Source: Mytilus californianus
Taxonomy: Eukaryota; Mollusca; Bivalvia; Mytilida; Mytilidae
DNA length: 64,000 bases
Direction: 5' to 3'
Assembly (NCBI RefSeq): GCF_021869535.1
Contig: NW_026262679.1
Span: forward strand, 84,379,143 to 84,443,142
Shown here: in pieces, positions 1 through 10,539 of the stretch
Layout of the letters: each line of letters starts with the position of its first letter
How positions within the stretch are numbered: the first letter of the stretch is position 1
Position numbers and translations under genes: made by a program
The notes under the pieces: model-generated
The model's input: only the letters and a program-made list of their open reading frames with translations
What the model was told of the DNA's origin: nothing
The model's database searches: none

Positions 1-303
1 TTGTTCTAATTTCGATATGAAAGCCGTACAAAGACTAACTTAATTTTAGGAACCTTGAAACATATCGCAGTTCTTAAGAAATATGCTTTTACGGAAGACA
101 TTTTCATGAAAAAGAAACAGAACGGATAACTTGATATTTTGTTAATATGGGAAATCCTTACTTTGTATTTGAAAAGCACGTGACACAAAACAAAAAAATA
201 AATAAAAATACAACAGAAGTCATATCAACAGTTGAAAAGCAAATATAACTAGATTTGTAATTGCTAGCAATAACGGATGGCACCCTCGTTCCCCCATTTC
301 AAA
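1..303. other. AT-rich stretch, nothing recognised
   Basis: No repeat, RNA gene or convincing coding signal was seen. The only open frame is short and AT-biased. Confidence 0.5.
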
Positions 304-660
304 GGTAACGGTAGCTATTTTGAAAATTCCAAAGTCAAAGAGGGCATCTACACATGCCAATTAACACTATTGTAAAGTTTCATGGAGTTTGGAGCATTTT
401 GATTTTTTTTAAATGTTTGCTGTTTCCATGGTAACGACAGCCATTTTGGAAATTCCAAAGTCAAATGGGATATTTGCATATGCCAGTCAATATTTGTGTG
501 AAGTTTCATTAACTTTGGAGCATATTGATTTTTTGGACATTTTAGCTGTTTCCATGGAAACGGCTGCCATCTTGGAAATGCCATACCCCGATTGCAAATC
601 TGCACATGCTGCTTAACATTATGGTTAAGTTCTATTAACATTGGTTCATACAATTCCGAG
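304..660 (+). repeat. 126-bp tandem repeat, about 2.8 units
   Basis: Three units begin at 304, 430 and 556, each with GGTAACGG or a close variant after a CCATGG step, giving an exact 126-bp spacing. Shared blocks include ATTTTGGAAATTCCAAAGTC and GTTTCCATGG. The third unit is the most diverged and fades near 660. Because 126 is a multiple of three, open frames run through the array on both strands (413-616 plus; 348-719 minus), and the minus frame shows a 42-residue repeat with recurring FPWKQ-like blocks. I read these frames as a consequence of the period, not as evidence of a gene. Confidence 0.8.
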
Positions 661-1089
661 ATATAAGCTAGACAATAAAGTGGAAGAAAAATAAGAAAAA
701 AAGAAACGTAGAATAACAATATGTCACCCCAACTCCGTTGAGGGTGCCATAATTACCTTCCTGTCATATTTGAATACCACAATAGGGTATTGTTACAGTT
801 ATGTCTTTAATAAATATGTTAATGTTATGATTTCATGCATAATGGTCATATAAAAAAGCTGGAAATTACATAATACAAATAGATAGTTTTACCATAAAGA
901 AAGTCAAACAAAGTCCTGTGCATCCATTTTAGTTTGAAAACTTAAAAAAAAAATATATGAAAAACAAATAGTTTAACCCCGTCAGTGGTTGTCTTATTAC
1001 GGATTTTTGGTTACATGATGAATAGAGTTTTGATGAATTTTAATGATAAATTATGGTATCGGTGGTAGATTTATTATATTCTATGTTAT
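661..1089. other. AT-rich spacer, nothing recognised
   Basis: Homopolymer-rich DNA without inverted ends, tandem structure or protein-like frame. Confidence 0.5.
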
Positions 1090-1515
1090 AGTTTGAAATT
1101 GGGCTTTAAAGTAGTTTTCATTTACAACAAGTACTCGGCACTTTGTTTCATTTTTTCATTTTTTCAATTTTGAATGTTGGTTTTTTGTGCTGATGAGTCA
1201 AGTCCTTTTGAACTGATTTTTAAATTCTGTTCTGATGGTGCACTGCTATACCACTGTCGAAGGCTGGAAAGGTTGATCTTTTTTTTTTTGGCATGTTTAA
1301 CCCCACCACATACTATATGTGCTTCTCTAAAGCCAAAAGTCTGCAATCAATTGGTTGTCATTGATTGTATTCTTCAATAATTGTTTTTAGCATATTAATT
1401 ATAGCTTATATTTACATTTTATTGTCCGAGGATTTTTCATAGCTTACTATCCGCTATGGGTTTTTCTCATTATTGTTTCACTCACTGGCAATCATATCAG
1501 ATTTACTCTTTTTTC
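1090..1515 (+). repeat. Dispersed repeat R1, diverged copy
   Basis: This copy carries the R1 landmarks in order: GTGCTGATGAGTCA-type text, then TTTAACCCCACCACAT, a CAATTGGTTGTC block, TCCGCTATGGGTTTTTCTCA and CTGGCAATCATATCAGA near 1488. The same order recurs at 3880, 6870, 18465, 31460 and 44800. R1 has no coding capacity here and is AT/T-rich with a fixed orientation, as expected of a retroelement 3' tail or a SINE-like unit. I recognise it as abundant in mussel sequences but know no formal name. Confidence 0.6.
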
Positions 1516-2004
1516 TCTCTTGATTGTTTTATTAACAAATTTTTCGATTCGGGAGTTTTACAGTTTGAAATACAGGTATTTTGAAAGACACTTTTTTTTT
1601 TTTTTATAGTATGTCGTATTGTTGCTGTCTCCTTGCATAAACATCACATCTCCTTCTATTCATTGTAAGAAATAAAAATCTGTGCACCACGATCTTCGCT
1701 GAAATAAGATAAAAGTATATGTCATAATTTTATGAAAACATAGTGAAGCATTTATACGTTTTCCATGTGTCATCAAACCACACTTAACATTGTTATCTGA
1801 ATATTTACGATGATTTGATGATGCAGACGTTTGTAATACCGTGTTTTTAAAAAAATCTTATGTAACAAATATCGTCATAGGATGAGTTCAATTATGGTCA
1901 TAAGACTTATTTATAATTCCATTAGTGTTTCAAGTTGAGGCATATATATGTTTGAAGAAGTGAAACAAGAAGATTTTTATCGAGTTTTTCCTACAAAATT
2001 TAAC
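1516..2004. other. Spacer, nothing recognised
   Basis: AT-rich with a poly-T run near 1591. No supported feature. Confidence 0.5.
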
Positions 2005-2425
2005 GATTGATACGATATTTAAGAGCTTGCATTGTCTTTGATGATTTTCCTGTTACAAGGCAGCTATTGAATCAAAGGATTCCATGTGGCAAAATTGAAG
2101 TCAACGTTTCGAAAGTTTTACAGACGCAATCATGAGTTGGCTGACTATTATGTAAAATGAGTTTCACAGATGACTTCGGGCATGTATCCACACTCCCATT
2201 CTCTTTTCGTCGATTGTAACATCCTCGAATGACACTCATCCATGATCTTTAGCATCTGAGATCACACCGAGTTCTTGGTTTTTGTTGTTCAGTCTTTAGT
2301 TTTCCATGTAGTATTTTGTGAATTTGTTTCTTGTTTTGACGTCTTTCGTGTCTTGTCATGGAGTTGTCTGTTTTTTCGACTTATGAGTTTTGAATTTTTC
2401 CTTGGTATCTACAATTAGTTCGAAA
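2005..2425 (+). pseudogene. Naiad-1 PLE fragment (end of RT plus 3' tail)
   Basis: Translation in two frames gives IRYLRACIVFDDF followed, after a frameshift near 2070, by KGFHVAKLKSTFRKFYRRNH (2073-2132). This matches the C-terminal RT segment of the other copies (for example LKSSPHTFYNHHYELL in the copy at 10.5-11 kb). A stop follows, then the shared Naiad-1 3' tail (GAGATCACAC at 2258, TTCAGTCTTTAGTTTTC at 2290, ACTTATGAGTT near 2377, TTGGTATCT near 2402). It is a 5'-truncated retrocopy lacking the catalytic RT motifs. That the tail directly follows RT supports its being this subfamily's 3' end. Confidence 0.65.
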
Positions 2426-3175
2426 TAAAGATTTCATTGAGAACTTGCAGACTAGTCTGGATTTCAAATACAATTAGGCATAGGAAACATAGAGCGCAGG
2501 GTTTCGACATACTGAATGTTCAACTCAAATAGAGTATTTGTTATAACAAACATATAACGTTGAAAATATTTTTGTCGACACATGCGTTATGTCATTTCGG
2601 TCCAGAAAACCCATTGAAAATTAGAAGTGTTATTGCAATTGCTGAATAAATAACATTAATGTTATATATGACGTCATAAAATGACCGCTGATTTTTTAAA
2701 ACAAAAGTACCTATTTCCTTTCTAGTCATTGTAAAAGCTATGATAACTTATGATAGTGAACTAATAAAACATAATTTAAAAAATATGCTAGAAATAGGGA
2801 CTATATTAAAATTGTGACAATTCAGAAGGTATAATATATAAAGATATGGAAAAGATAAGAAAACAATTTGTGAAAAAAAAGTTCAGTTTGGACTTAGAAT
2901 ATGTTTCAAAATTTGAATATCGAAAAAGGAAAAAAAAAGGGAAAGAACTTGGTTCTTGTGGAAAATTAGATAATTGAGATAAAATCTTTTGAAAAAGTTT
3001 AATTGAGGAAGGAAAATGATGCGGCTTGATATTTTATATGAAATTATTTGGGAAAATAAAAATATTCCAGTGTATGGAAAATGAAGAATAAAAATCCCCA
3101 ATTACTTGCAAATGTTTGTCAAGCGCGAATTCTATAGTACACTACACAGGAAAAATCGTGGTAGAATTCACAAAG
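2426..3175. other. AT-rich spacer, nothing recognised
   Basis: A perfect 8-bp TGACGTCA palindrome lies near 2669, but no promoter context supports a role. No coding signal was seen. Confidence 0.5.
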
Positions 3176-3300
3176 GGAATGTCAAATATATTTTGAAGAT
3201 ATGCGAAAGATACCAAAGGGACATTCAAACTCATTTGTTTAAAACGAATTGACAATGACATGGGAAAAAACAAAAACCGAACGACAGACATACAGCAGTA
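3176..3300 (-). repeat. Naiad-1 3'-tail fragment
   Basis: GCGAAAGATACCAAAGGGAC at 3203 is the reverse complement of the tail end (GTCCCTTTGGTATCTTTCGC). It is followed by the complement of the GAGTTTGA and GTCATGGCGTTGTCA-like blocks. It faces the plus-strand tail at 3475-3620, with an R3 piece between. Confidence 0.6.
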
Positions 3301-3384
3301 TACAAAAAAAAAGAAGTATTAAAACATATCGATTAATTCAAAAGGGGAAGTCCATAAATCATGACAGAACCAAACGCTAGACTA

Positions 3385-3480
3385 TATCAACCAGCGAAAC
3401 GACTGGAAAACAACTGTCATATTGCTGTCTTCAAACAGGTATTTCAACAGTAAATAATTGTGGGTTAAACCTAGTTTTCT
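3385..3480 (-). repeat. Dispersed repeat R3 fragment
   Basis: Contains GAAAACAACTGTCATATTGC and TGGGTTAAACCTAGTTTTC, matching the minus-oriented copies at 42120, 47560 and 60230. Confidence 0.5.
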
Positions 3481-3620
3481 ATGTTGTGTTTCGTACAGTG
3501 TTGTTGGTCGTTTTGGTTGTTTTTTCGTTTTTTTTGCCCTGGCAATTAATGTCGTTTTTGACTAATGAGTTTGACTATCACTATGGTATCATCCGCATCT
3601 CTTTTAAATATGATGCTTAG
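3475..3620 (+). repeat. Naiad-1 3'-tail fragment
   Basis: TTTTCTATGTTGTGTTTCGT, a TTTTTCGTTTTTTTTGCC block, AATGAGTTTGACTATC and TATGGTATC are in the same order as in the tails at 12540, 35260 and 57040. Confidence 0.6.
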
Positions 3621-3879
3621 TATGGATATAACTGAATGAGATACAAACAGAGTAATGCTAGTAGTCGATAGCAATTTTAACGACAGTTAATTCCATTTAT
3701 AATCAGTAAAACTAGTTCTATTGGGACATTTAATTCAAAAGTATCACAAAATCGTAAATTACAAAGTTTAAAGACAAATATCATGTCTCGTTCATACAAA
3801 TACTGTGTAGTGCAACTTTAAAACTACCGTAAAAAATATGCGTGAATATGAATATGCTGAGCATTTCTTACTTTAAAAA
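3621..3879. other. Spacer, nothing recognised
   Basis: AT-rich unique-looking sequence without visible structure. Confidence 0.4.
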
Positions 3880-4207
3880 GGCTTCTACCCCGCCACATTC
3901 TGTATGTGCCTGTCCGAATCCAGGAGTCTGTAATTCAGTGGTTGTCGTTTGTTGATGTATATCATATTTGTTTTTCGTTCATTATTTTGTACATAAGTCA
4001 AGCCGTTAGTTTTCTCGTTTGAATTGTTTTACATTTGTCATCTCGGGGCCTTTTATAGCTGACTATGCGGTATGGATTTTGCTCATTGTTAAAGGCCGTA
4101 AGGTGACCTATAGTGTTGTTAATTTCTATGTCATTTGGTCTCTTGTGGAGAGTTGTCTCATTGGCAATCATACCACATCTTCTTATTTTTACATTAGCTA
4201 CACACAC
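3880..4207 (+). repeat. Dispersed repeat R1, best-preserved copy
   Basis: This copy reads CCCCGCCACATTCTGTATGT, then GAGTCTGTAATTCAGTGGTT, GCCGTTAGTTTTCTCGTTTG, TTTTATAGCTGACTATGCGG, TGTCATTTGGTCTCTTGTGG and GGCAATCATACCACATCTTC. It ends at a T-rich run and is the most useful reference for the other R1 copies. The short frames over it on both strands also occur over other copies and are not genes. Confidence 0.7.
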
Positions 4208-4273
4208 TACTTGATGAAATTTTTTAACCTACTAAAGTATAACCAAGTATAACCATCCTGACCATCATAAAGC

Positions 4274-4274
4274 A

Positions 4275-4346
<72 letters not shown>

Positions 4347-4351
4347 TATCA

Positions 4352-4432
<81 letters not shown>
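4274..4432. repeat. Trinucleotide microsatellite (CAT)n then (ATT)n
   Basis: A perfect CAT run from about 4275 passes through a short CATTATCATT transition near 4345 into an ATT run that ends near 4432. The minus-strand frame through it encodes only poly-Met and poly-Ile and is an artefact. Confidence 0.97.
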
Positions 4433-4434
<2 letters not shown>

Positions 4435-5316
4435 CTTGTACCTCTTCCTTTTTCCAATGACTGAATAAATTCTTTATAAATTCAATTCTGCATAACAAAA
4501 ATCCTAAGAAAGGATATTCTTTTGAAGTCCGTCAAATAACGTAAAACATTTGAAAACAAGCCTTTTAGTTTTCGAATAATATTATTTTTATCACAAAAAA
4601 ATCGGTTGAATTAGCATTTTATTTATTATACTCTATTTTATACTTAACCAATGATAAATTTTTGACAATCATTTTAGTGATCTTTGTCCGTTGTTTTATG
4701 CAAACTTTTTTTAACAAACGTTGTTATATAAGAAGCACACATTTTGCGATTCGAATAGTATAAGCAGTAGCTAAATATAATATAGACAATTCAACCCGAT
4801 GAAGACATATCGGGTCTCTTCACTGCCATGAAAGTAGAAATAGAAGGAAAGCTATGCATTAAATTATTTTTTTTATAAGTGTACTTATTATAAGGTTCGT
4901 GAAGATGGAGAATAATTACATTTTAGCGTAATCTATTATATGATATAAATAAGCTTCCAGTTAGTATGGAATGTCAGCTTACTGATACGTTCCTAGTAAT
5001 GTGATAAATAATTTACTGGGTCCATTATCTATGAAAATAATTAGATCATTTGTATGATACTGCGGGTGGTTTTCTTTGAGGACAAGGTTGAACTCGACCT
5101 TTGATTTTTCTTACTCAAATCATAACTCAATGCTTTGTTATGAAAGTTTGTGTTGAGAACAAACTGAATTATAACAAAACAATGAGAAATTGGGCATATA
5201 TCGAAGCATATGGTAACGTTTTTAGTTTAATAATGTATTACAAGGTTGAAATACATTAATACATGTATTCAAATATTTTTTTTAATGTGAATAAATGTGC
5301 ATGTATGTATGCGATT
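4433..5316. other. Spacer, nothing recognised
   Basis: About 0.9 kb of AT-rich DNA between the microsatellite and the foldback element. No feature can be supported. Confidence 0.5.
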
Positions 5317-5322
5317 CTTTCT
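5317..5322 (+). repeat. Target-site duplication, left (CTTTCT)
   Basis: CTTTCT immediately precedes the left inverted arm and is repeated exactly at 8159-8164 after the right arm. Confidence 0.75.
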
Positions 5323-5822
5323 TATGGAACGCCACAGCTGTCTTATGTAGTATCTGATATTACGTTACATGTATGGGATTTAATTATTACTTAATTATAT
5401 TTTGTCTTTACATAATATGGTTTTGACATTACTTAATGATGTTTTGATATTACTTAATATGGTTTTGTCATTATTTAATATGGTTTTGTCATTACTCGAT
5501 GTGGTTTCACCATAATTCAATGTGGTTATGGCATTAGGTAATGTGGTTTAACATTACTTGATGTGTATGTGGCTTAACGTAATGTAGTTGTTTCATTACA
5601 TGATGTGGTTTTGTTATTTGGTAATGGTGATTTGTAAATTCTTTATATGACTTTAACATTACATAATGATATTTCAAAATATGACGATTGCACACTACAT
5701 GATGTGTTCGTTTCAGTATTTGACGTGGTCCTGTCATTCTTTGATGTGGTTATCACATTACTTGATGAATTAAAACCACGTGACCATTTTGGAAAAAAAA
5801 ATAGTTCTATTCTTAAAACAAT
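5323..5822 (+). repeat. Left inverted arm of the foldback element
   Basis: From about 5410 to 5780 the arm is a run of 20-22-bp units, several exactly 21 bp (starting with GGTTTTGTCATTA, GGTTTCACCATAA, GGTTATGGCATTA). The inner end, AAAACCACGTGACCATTT near 5771, pairs with the right arm near 7635. Confidence 0.8.
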
Positions 5823-6170
5823 TTTTAAATGTCGTTTGTGTAATGCTCTTCAAATGAGTGTCGTTCTCAATTGAGTAAGTATTCAAATTAAAGTACCAGT
5901 TGTTGTTCGGAGTTATTTGGTATGAAAAAGGGGACGGCAGACAAAATAAGAAAACAAAATACTTTAAAAATAACTATATTTCAGACATAAGGGGATATTC
6001 CTAAAACAAATTGGTCCGGCCATTTTGTTCCCTTTAGTTCTCAAATGGAAGCAGTATTATAATAAATTCGTGAAGTATTCCACGGAACCCTGTGTCTCGC
6101 CTGAGATTGCTGTTGTCAGTATAAGTGCAATGTTGACTGTAAAAAGTCCATTTATCGTTAAAAAACTAAA

Positions 6171-6327
6171 TTAAAAAAATTGCTTTTCTGTAGATGCCTT
6201 ATCTTGATCTTGAAGATTAACTCCTATACATGTTTTATAACAATTCATGGAGGTTTGCAAATTTATCATGACAAAACAGCTTAATTTGGTAATATTTACT
6301 ACTAAAAAAAAAATACATAAAAATAAG
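6171..6327. other. Foldback interior, unique-looking
   Basis: AT-rich DNA inside the foldback element. The short minus frame here shows no domain. Confidence 0.4.
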
Positions 6328-6500
6328 AAGATGTGGTATGTTTGCCAATAAGACACTTCTCAACCACATACCAAATGACGTAGAAGTTAACAACTATATG
6401 TCACTGTATGGCCTTCAACAATGAGCAAAACCCATACCGCATGGCAATCTATAAAAGGTCCCGAAATGACAAATGTAAAACAATTGAAACGAGAAACCTA
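6328..6500 (-). repeat. R1 fragment inside the foldback element
   Basis: AGAAGATGTGGTATGTTTGC, AATGAGCAAAACCCATACCG and CAATTGAAACGAGAAAC are reverse complements of the R1 3' half at 4000-4190. Confidence 0.75.
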
Positions 6501-6719
6501 ACGATCTAAATGATGAAGACGCCGACGCAACTACCGACGACGGAATATAGGTTTGCTGTGTTTCACTTCCGCGACATTAATGTCGCAAGCTCGACACAAG
6601 TCAAATGACTTGTACTTTATTGTCAACAAATAAAACCCTTTAATCATTTCACACTAAAGTTACAAGGAAACGGGGGGGGGGGGGGTCGGACTAAGCGACA
6701 GAGCATCAATTCTATAAAA

Positions 6720-6815
6720 TATCGAATAACACGACGTGTGTCACTCGTTGAGCAGGATCTGCTTACCCTTCCGGAGCACCTGAGTTCAACCCCGGATTTT
6801 CATGGATTTATATTG
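6720..6815 (+). repeat. Naiad-1 3'-tail fragment with adjacent poly-G
   Basis: GAGCAGGATCTGCTTACCCT at 6751 and CCGGAGCACCTGAG match the 5' part of the tail seen at 12555 and, inverted, at 49685-49725. A G14-class homopolymer lies just upstream at about 6671-6686. Confidence 0.7.
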
Positions 6816-6869
6816 CCCAATTATACTGATATTACTGATATATTGAGTTACTAATTTTTACCGTTCTTT

Positions 6870-7140
6870 TCTTATGTTGTGCTGTTACATTACTGTCCCA
6901 GGTTAGAACTTAAGTAGAACGCTCACATATATGTGCCTGTCGTTTCATGTTTGTCATATTTTTTTTTTCGTGAATTGTTTTGTTATAAATTAGGCCGTTA
7001 ATTTTCTCGTTTGAATTGTTTCACATATTCACGTGGTGGCCTTTTATATCCGACTATACGGTGTGTTGAAAGCCATACAGTTGCCTATAATTGCTTACAT
7101 CCACTGCATTTAAACTCTGGTGGATAGTTGTCTCCTAACT
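6870..7140 (+). repeat. R1 copy inside the foldback element
   Basis: Contains TGTGCTGTTACATTACTGTC, TTAGGCCGTTAATTTTCTCG, GAATTGTTTCACATA, CCTTTTATATCCGACTATAC and GGATAGTTGTCTCC in R1 order. It is diverged and lacks the final ATCATACCACA block. Confidence 0.6.
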
Positions 7141-7273
7141 TTATTTACATTTGTATGTTGTGTTTTGTATACTGTTAGATTGTTTATCTTTTGTACGCAT
7201 ACCCCTTAGTCCTCTTTTCGGAAGCCCGAGCAAAAGTCCTTGATTCGCGATAGAAAATTTAAATACGAACTCA

Positions 7274-7545
7274 TATTAGATAACTCGAATTTCAACTCGA
7301 AATCTTAATTTAAATTAGACTCAAATTCGAAGTCTAATTCGAATTCTACCTCAAAAGGTGACTCAAATTCAAAGTTGAAGTCGAATTGTAACTCGAACTC
7401 TACCTTTAAATGTGACTCAAACTCGAAGTTTATCTAGAAACTCAATCCTACTCGAACTTTAATTATAATTATGGCTTGCATTTTAACTTGAAATTGAAGA
7501 CTAACTTGAAGTTTAATCCGAACAATAACCCAAACTTAAATTTGA
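7274..7545. repeat. Degenerate ACTCGAA-rich array
   Basis: Short motifs ACTCGAA, ACTCAAATTCGAA and ACTCGAACT recur about a dozen times within 270 bp at irregular spacing. There is no coding frame. It lies next to the right arm of the foldback element. Confidence 0.55.
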
Positions 7546-7597
7546 GATATATCTCGATGGATGGCCACACTCATCCGAGGAACATAAAGCAGGGAAT

Positions 7598-8158
7598 TCG
7601 GTTTTAAAAATAGAACAAGTTTTTTTCTGAAATGGTCACGTGGTTTTACTTAATCAAATAACGTGATAACCACATCTAAGATTGATGACAGAACTACATC
7701 AATTACTGGAACGAACACATAATGTAGTGTAACATCGTCAAATTTTGAAACATCATTATTACATGTTAAAGCCATATAAAGAATTGGCAAATCATCATTA
7801 CGAAATATCAAAACCACATCATGTAATGAAACAACTACATTACGTTAAGCCACAAACACATGTAGTAATTTTAAAACCACATTGCCTAATGACACAACCA
7901 TATTAAATAATAGTGAAACCACATCGAGTAATGACAAAACCATATTAAGTAATGACAAAACTATATCAAGTTAATACGAAACCATATCATGTTATATCGA
8001 AATATCATTAAGTAATGACTATTCCATATTGAGTTATATCAAAACATCATTACGTAATGTCATAACCATATTATATAAAGACAAAATATCATCAAGTAAT
8101 AATAAAACAACATAGCGTAATATCAGAGAACCACATAAGACAGCTGTGGCGTGCCATA
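7598..8158 (-). repeat. Right inverted arm of the foldback element
   Basis: Inverted relative to 5323-5822, with the same 21-bp unit read on the minus strand (for example AATGACAAAACCATATTAAG). It is about 60 bp longer than the left arm, from differing unit number and indels. Confidence 0.8.
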
Positions 8159-8164
8159 CTTTCT
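8159..8164 (+). repeat. Target-site duplication, right (CTTTCT)
   Basis: Exact copy of 5317-5322. Confidence 0.75.
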
Positions 8165-9179
8165 GGTAAAACTGTCTTGAATATTATTTAGGATTTGAAT
8201 ATTGTAATTGCAGGCTTATTGATGGTGAATTTATTTCTACAAATCATTATGGAATTACACTTCCACTTTCATGACCATTATGCAGGAAAGTATAACGGTG
8301 AAATATTTATGATAGTCATAATTGATACAACGACCTATTCCGGGATATTCCAGGATATCGGTAGTACAGTTTCAATTGGAAACATAGATCCGACCGAATT
8401 ATTTTTTTCTTCAGTTTTACAGATGGATTATTCTGTCCGCGTTTTCTACTGTTTACAGTACTTCTGTTGCATGTTTTGTTTTTGTGTAACGTATGGCTAA
8501 AGCGATAGCGCACAAGTTTTTCAATATGAACTAATATTACACATATAAACCCAGATATATTCATTAAGTCGTACAGTTGTTTAAAAACCGTCGTCAATGA
8601 AAGCATATGTCTAAACAACTAAAATGAATTTAGTTCCTGTGCGACCTTCCTACAATGATGATAACAACTATATATAACTTTTTTTTATTAGAAATATTTC
8701 GAATATAGAAATGTTTGAATATTGTAGGTCATCATGATTTTGTTATTGAGTACAGCAGATTCGGCAAATTCTTGGGCAGATTATTTTGGAAAAGGGCCTT
8801 CCTTCTTATCTATACTCTTTATCCCCGACGGGCTATAAGGTCATAACAGACTGCTTCAACTTCTGTCTTTCCTTTGCCATATATTCTGCTTTTCTCAAGC
8901 TGTAACCCATGTCTATCAGTTTTGATAATTCTGATCTTCGCCAAGTGTTGTTTTGTCTCCATGGCTTTCTCTTTCCTGATGGTGTCTGTCTTTACGATGC
9001 AGTTGTGTGGCATTCGCAATACATGTCATAGTAATCTAAACCGTCTTTGTTTGATCTCTGTTGTTATAGAAAAGAGCAATATAGAACAACATATGTAAAC
9101 ATAATATGTAATTTATTGTTTTTAGTCGTATTTGGTACACTGTTTCGGATTTTCGATGCTTAATGCTGTTTAATTTCGT
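8165..9179. other. Spacer with unassigned open frames
   Basis: Overlapping frames occur at 8195-8500 (plus), 8316-8618 (minus) and 8819-9019 (minus). None shows a domain I recognise. The 8819-9019 frame is locally less AT-rich and looks somewhat protein-like (KTDRHGLQLEKSRIYGKGK), but it lacks any supporting context. Confidence 0.4.
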
Positions 9180-9300
9180 ATTGATTTTGCCTTCCTACTG
9201 TTTTAATTCGAGCGCCTCTGATGACTACAATGTAAAAGAAACGCGTATTTGCGCGTACTAAATCATAAGTCTGGTATATTAAATGAGGCTTTACAAAAAT
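9180..9300 (+). repeat. Dispersed repeat R2 fragment
   Basis: AATTCGAGCGCCTCTGATGA and AAACGCGTATTTGCGCGTAC followed by AAGTCTGGTAT match the R2 landmark order (GAGCATCACTGATGA, then ACGCGCGTCTGGCGTA, then a CTGGTATCT-like end). R2 is another very common mussel repeat. Confidence 0.6.
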
Positions 9301-10130
9301 CGAAATATCACAGAGATCGCAAATCGTCAATCGTCTGCTTGTTTTCTATTTATTTTATATTAATTCAAATGTTGAAAGCTTAATTGTCTGCAGTATTCAG
9401 AACTTCTAAAATAATTGTTAGAATTTAATATGTTATTGCTAGACCATTGTCATCCTTGTGATTCGTTGCGGAAGTAAATGAAAGCATAGTCCAGACCAAA
9501 ATGTAGAAGATCTTAATGGTATTGGTAGGAAAAGGTTGGACAAATTATTTATGTATTTGAATTTTGCATGTATCCGAAATTTGTTCACTATTCTTTTTCA
9601 GTCATCTTCAATTTTTTGGTGGAAAATAAGATAGGCAATCATTATCTGCAACCTATTTGGTTTTCCTAAGAGAAAATACTATACGCAAAAATCATGTCCA
9701 GTCTCTTCGAGTTCCTCACAGTTTTAGTTTGATTTCCATTGGTGCCGTCAATGTTATTTCATTCCAGAGTGTTCAGTTTCGTAAAAGTTAAATACATGTA
9801 TCATAAATATATGCTAACGAATTTTTCATGCTAGTATTCTATTTTCCTTTTAGATACAAATGAAACGACACTCCATGGTTACTTAACAGTTTAAGTTCCA
9901 ATGAAATATCTAAAGTTTACTGAGTTTAAGTTCTAGTGGTCACCATCGAAACAAATAATGTTAGATTACTATATTACCGTCAATATTTCCCATTTAAGAT
10001 GTCCAAATCGAAATTCTTAGACTTAAACCCATACGATACATAAAGGTTTCTATGGCGGTGTCTGTTGTCACAATACTTTAGGTCCTTTTTGGTTTCATCT
10101 GCTCTTCAACGTTTCTATAAGTTTTATATT
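9301..10130. other. Spacer, nothing recognised
   Basis: No feature supported in about 0.8 kb. Confidence 0.5.
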
Positions 10131-10215
10131 TTCTAATAGCTTTGCATCGACCATCGCTGAAGAGATATCAATTATCGAAATGCACTTCTGGTGCATTACA
10201 TATTGGTCTAATTAT
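10131..10215 (+). repeat. R2 subtype fragment
   Basis: CATCGCTGAAGAGATATCAA and CGAAATGCACTTCTGGTGCA match the R2 variants at 20095-20145 and 44525-44575. Confidence 0.5.
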
Positions 10216-10269
10216 AGTTTGATGATTAAGAAACAGTGTTGATACGTTCGTGTCAAATTTGATTGCAAA

Positions 10270-10530
10270 TTAAAATATTTTTAACAAAATGTCACATTCT
10301 GTGGATTTATTATCACTTGTTGGATACCAATTTTTAGATGTGATATATGCGTTGTCAGCAAACTTTGAATTATACAGTGACAGGACATCATCTATATAGC
10401 AGAAAGTGAAGTCAACGGATAATGCTAGCTTCTTTTCATTCGTCCTTAGAAGTGCCTGTATGAAGTCTGCCTTATATAAATAAAGAAAAACGTCTGTCCA
10501 GTTGAATGCCGATTTTTTGTTAAAACACAC
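10270..10530 (-). pseudogene. Naiad-1 RT, inverted 5' segment
   Basis: On the minus strand this encodes DVFLYLYKADFIQALLRTNE, then FTFCYIDDVLSLYNSKF, the RT palm segment with the YxDD catalytic box (YIDD). The usual Phe before YIDD is Cys here. The frame starts near the 10530 junction and runs away from the plus-strand remainder of the same element. It aligns with MGTNCAPLIADLFLYCYE...FRYLDDILALNN of the minus copy at 22.9-23.6 kb. It is a non-functional fragment. Confidence 0.75.
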
Positions 10531-10539
10531 GTACTCAGA

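Larger units (their letters stand above)
5323..8158. mobile_element. Foldback-like DNA element (2.8 kb)
   Basis: The element is bounded by long inverted arms (5323-5822 and 7598-8158). The left end reads TATGGAACGCCACAGCTGTC; the right end, reverse-complemented, reads TATGGCACGCCACAGCTGTC, one mismatch in 20. An exact 6-bp duplication, CTTTCT, lies outside both ends. The arms consist of a degenerate 21-bp direct repeat (GGTTTTGTCATTACTTAATAT type) plus a unique inner part with CACGTGACCATTT. Long inverted arms built of short direct repeats are the hallmark of foldback (FB/TFB) transposons. The 1.8-kb centre holds no transposase, only R1 pieces, a Naiad-1 tail piece, a poly-G run and an ACTCGAA-rich array, so the copy is non-autonomous. 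The superfamily is not determined. Confidence 0.75.

Noticed and set aside
2664..2680. TGACGTCA palindrome as a CREB-type site (also near 46691)
   Set aside because: Single 8-bp matches without a promoter or gene nearby are expected by chance.
4224..4457. Open frame of poly-Ile and poly-Met on the minus strand
   Set aside because: It is the translation of a trinucleotide microsatellite.
5323..8158. Reading the 21-bp repeats in the arms as a CRISPR array
   Set aside because: Repeats are degenerate, have no distinct spacers, and form long inverted arms with a target duplication in a eukaryotic context.
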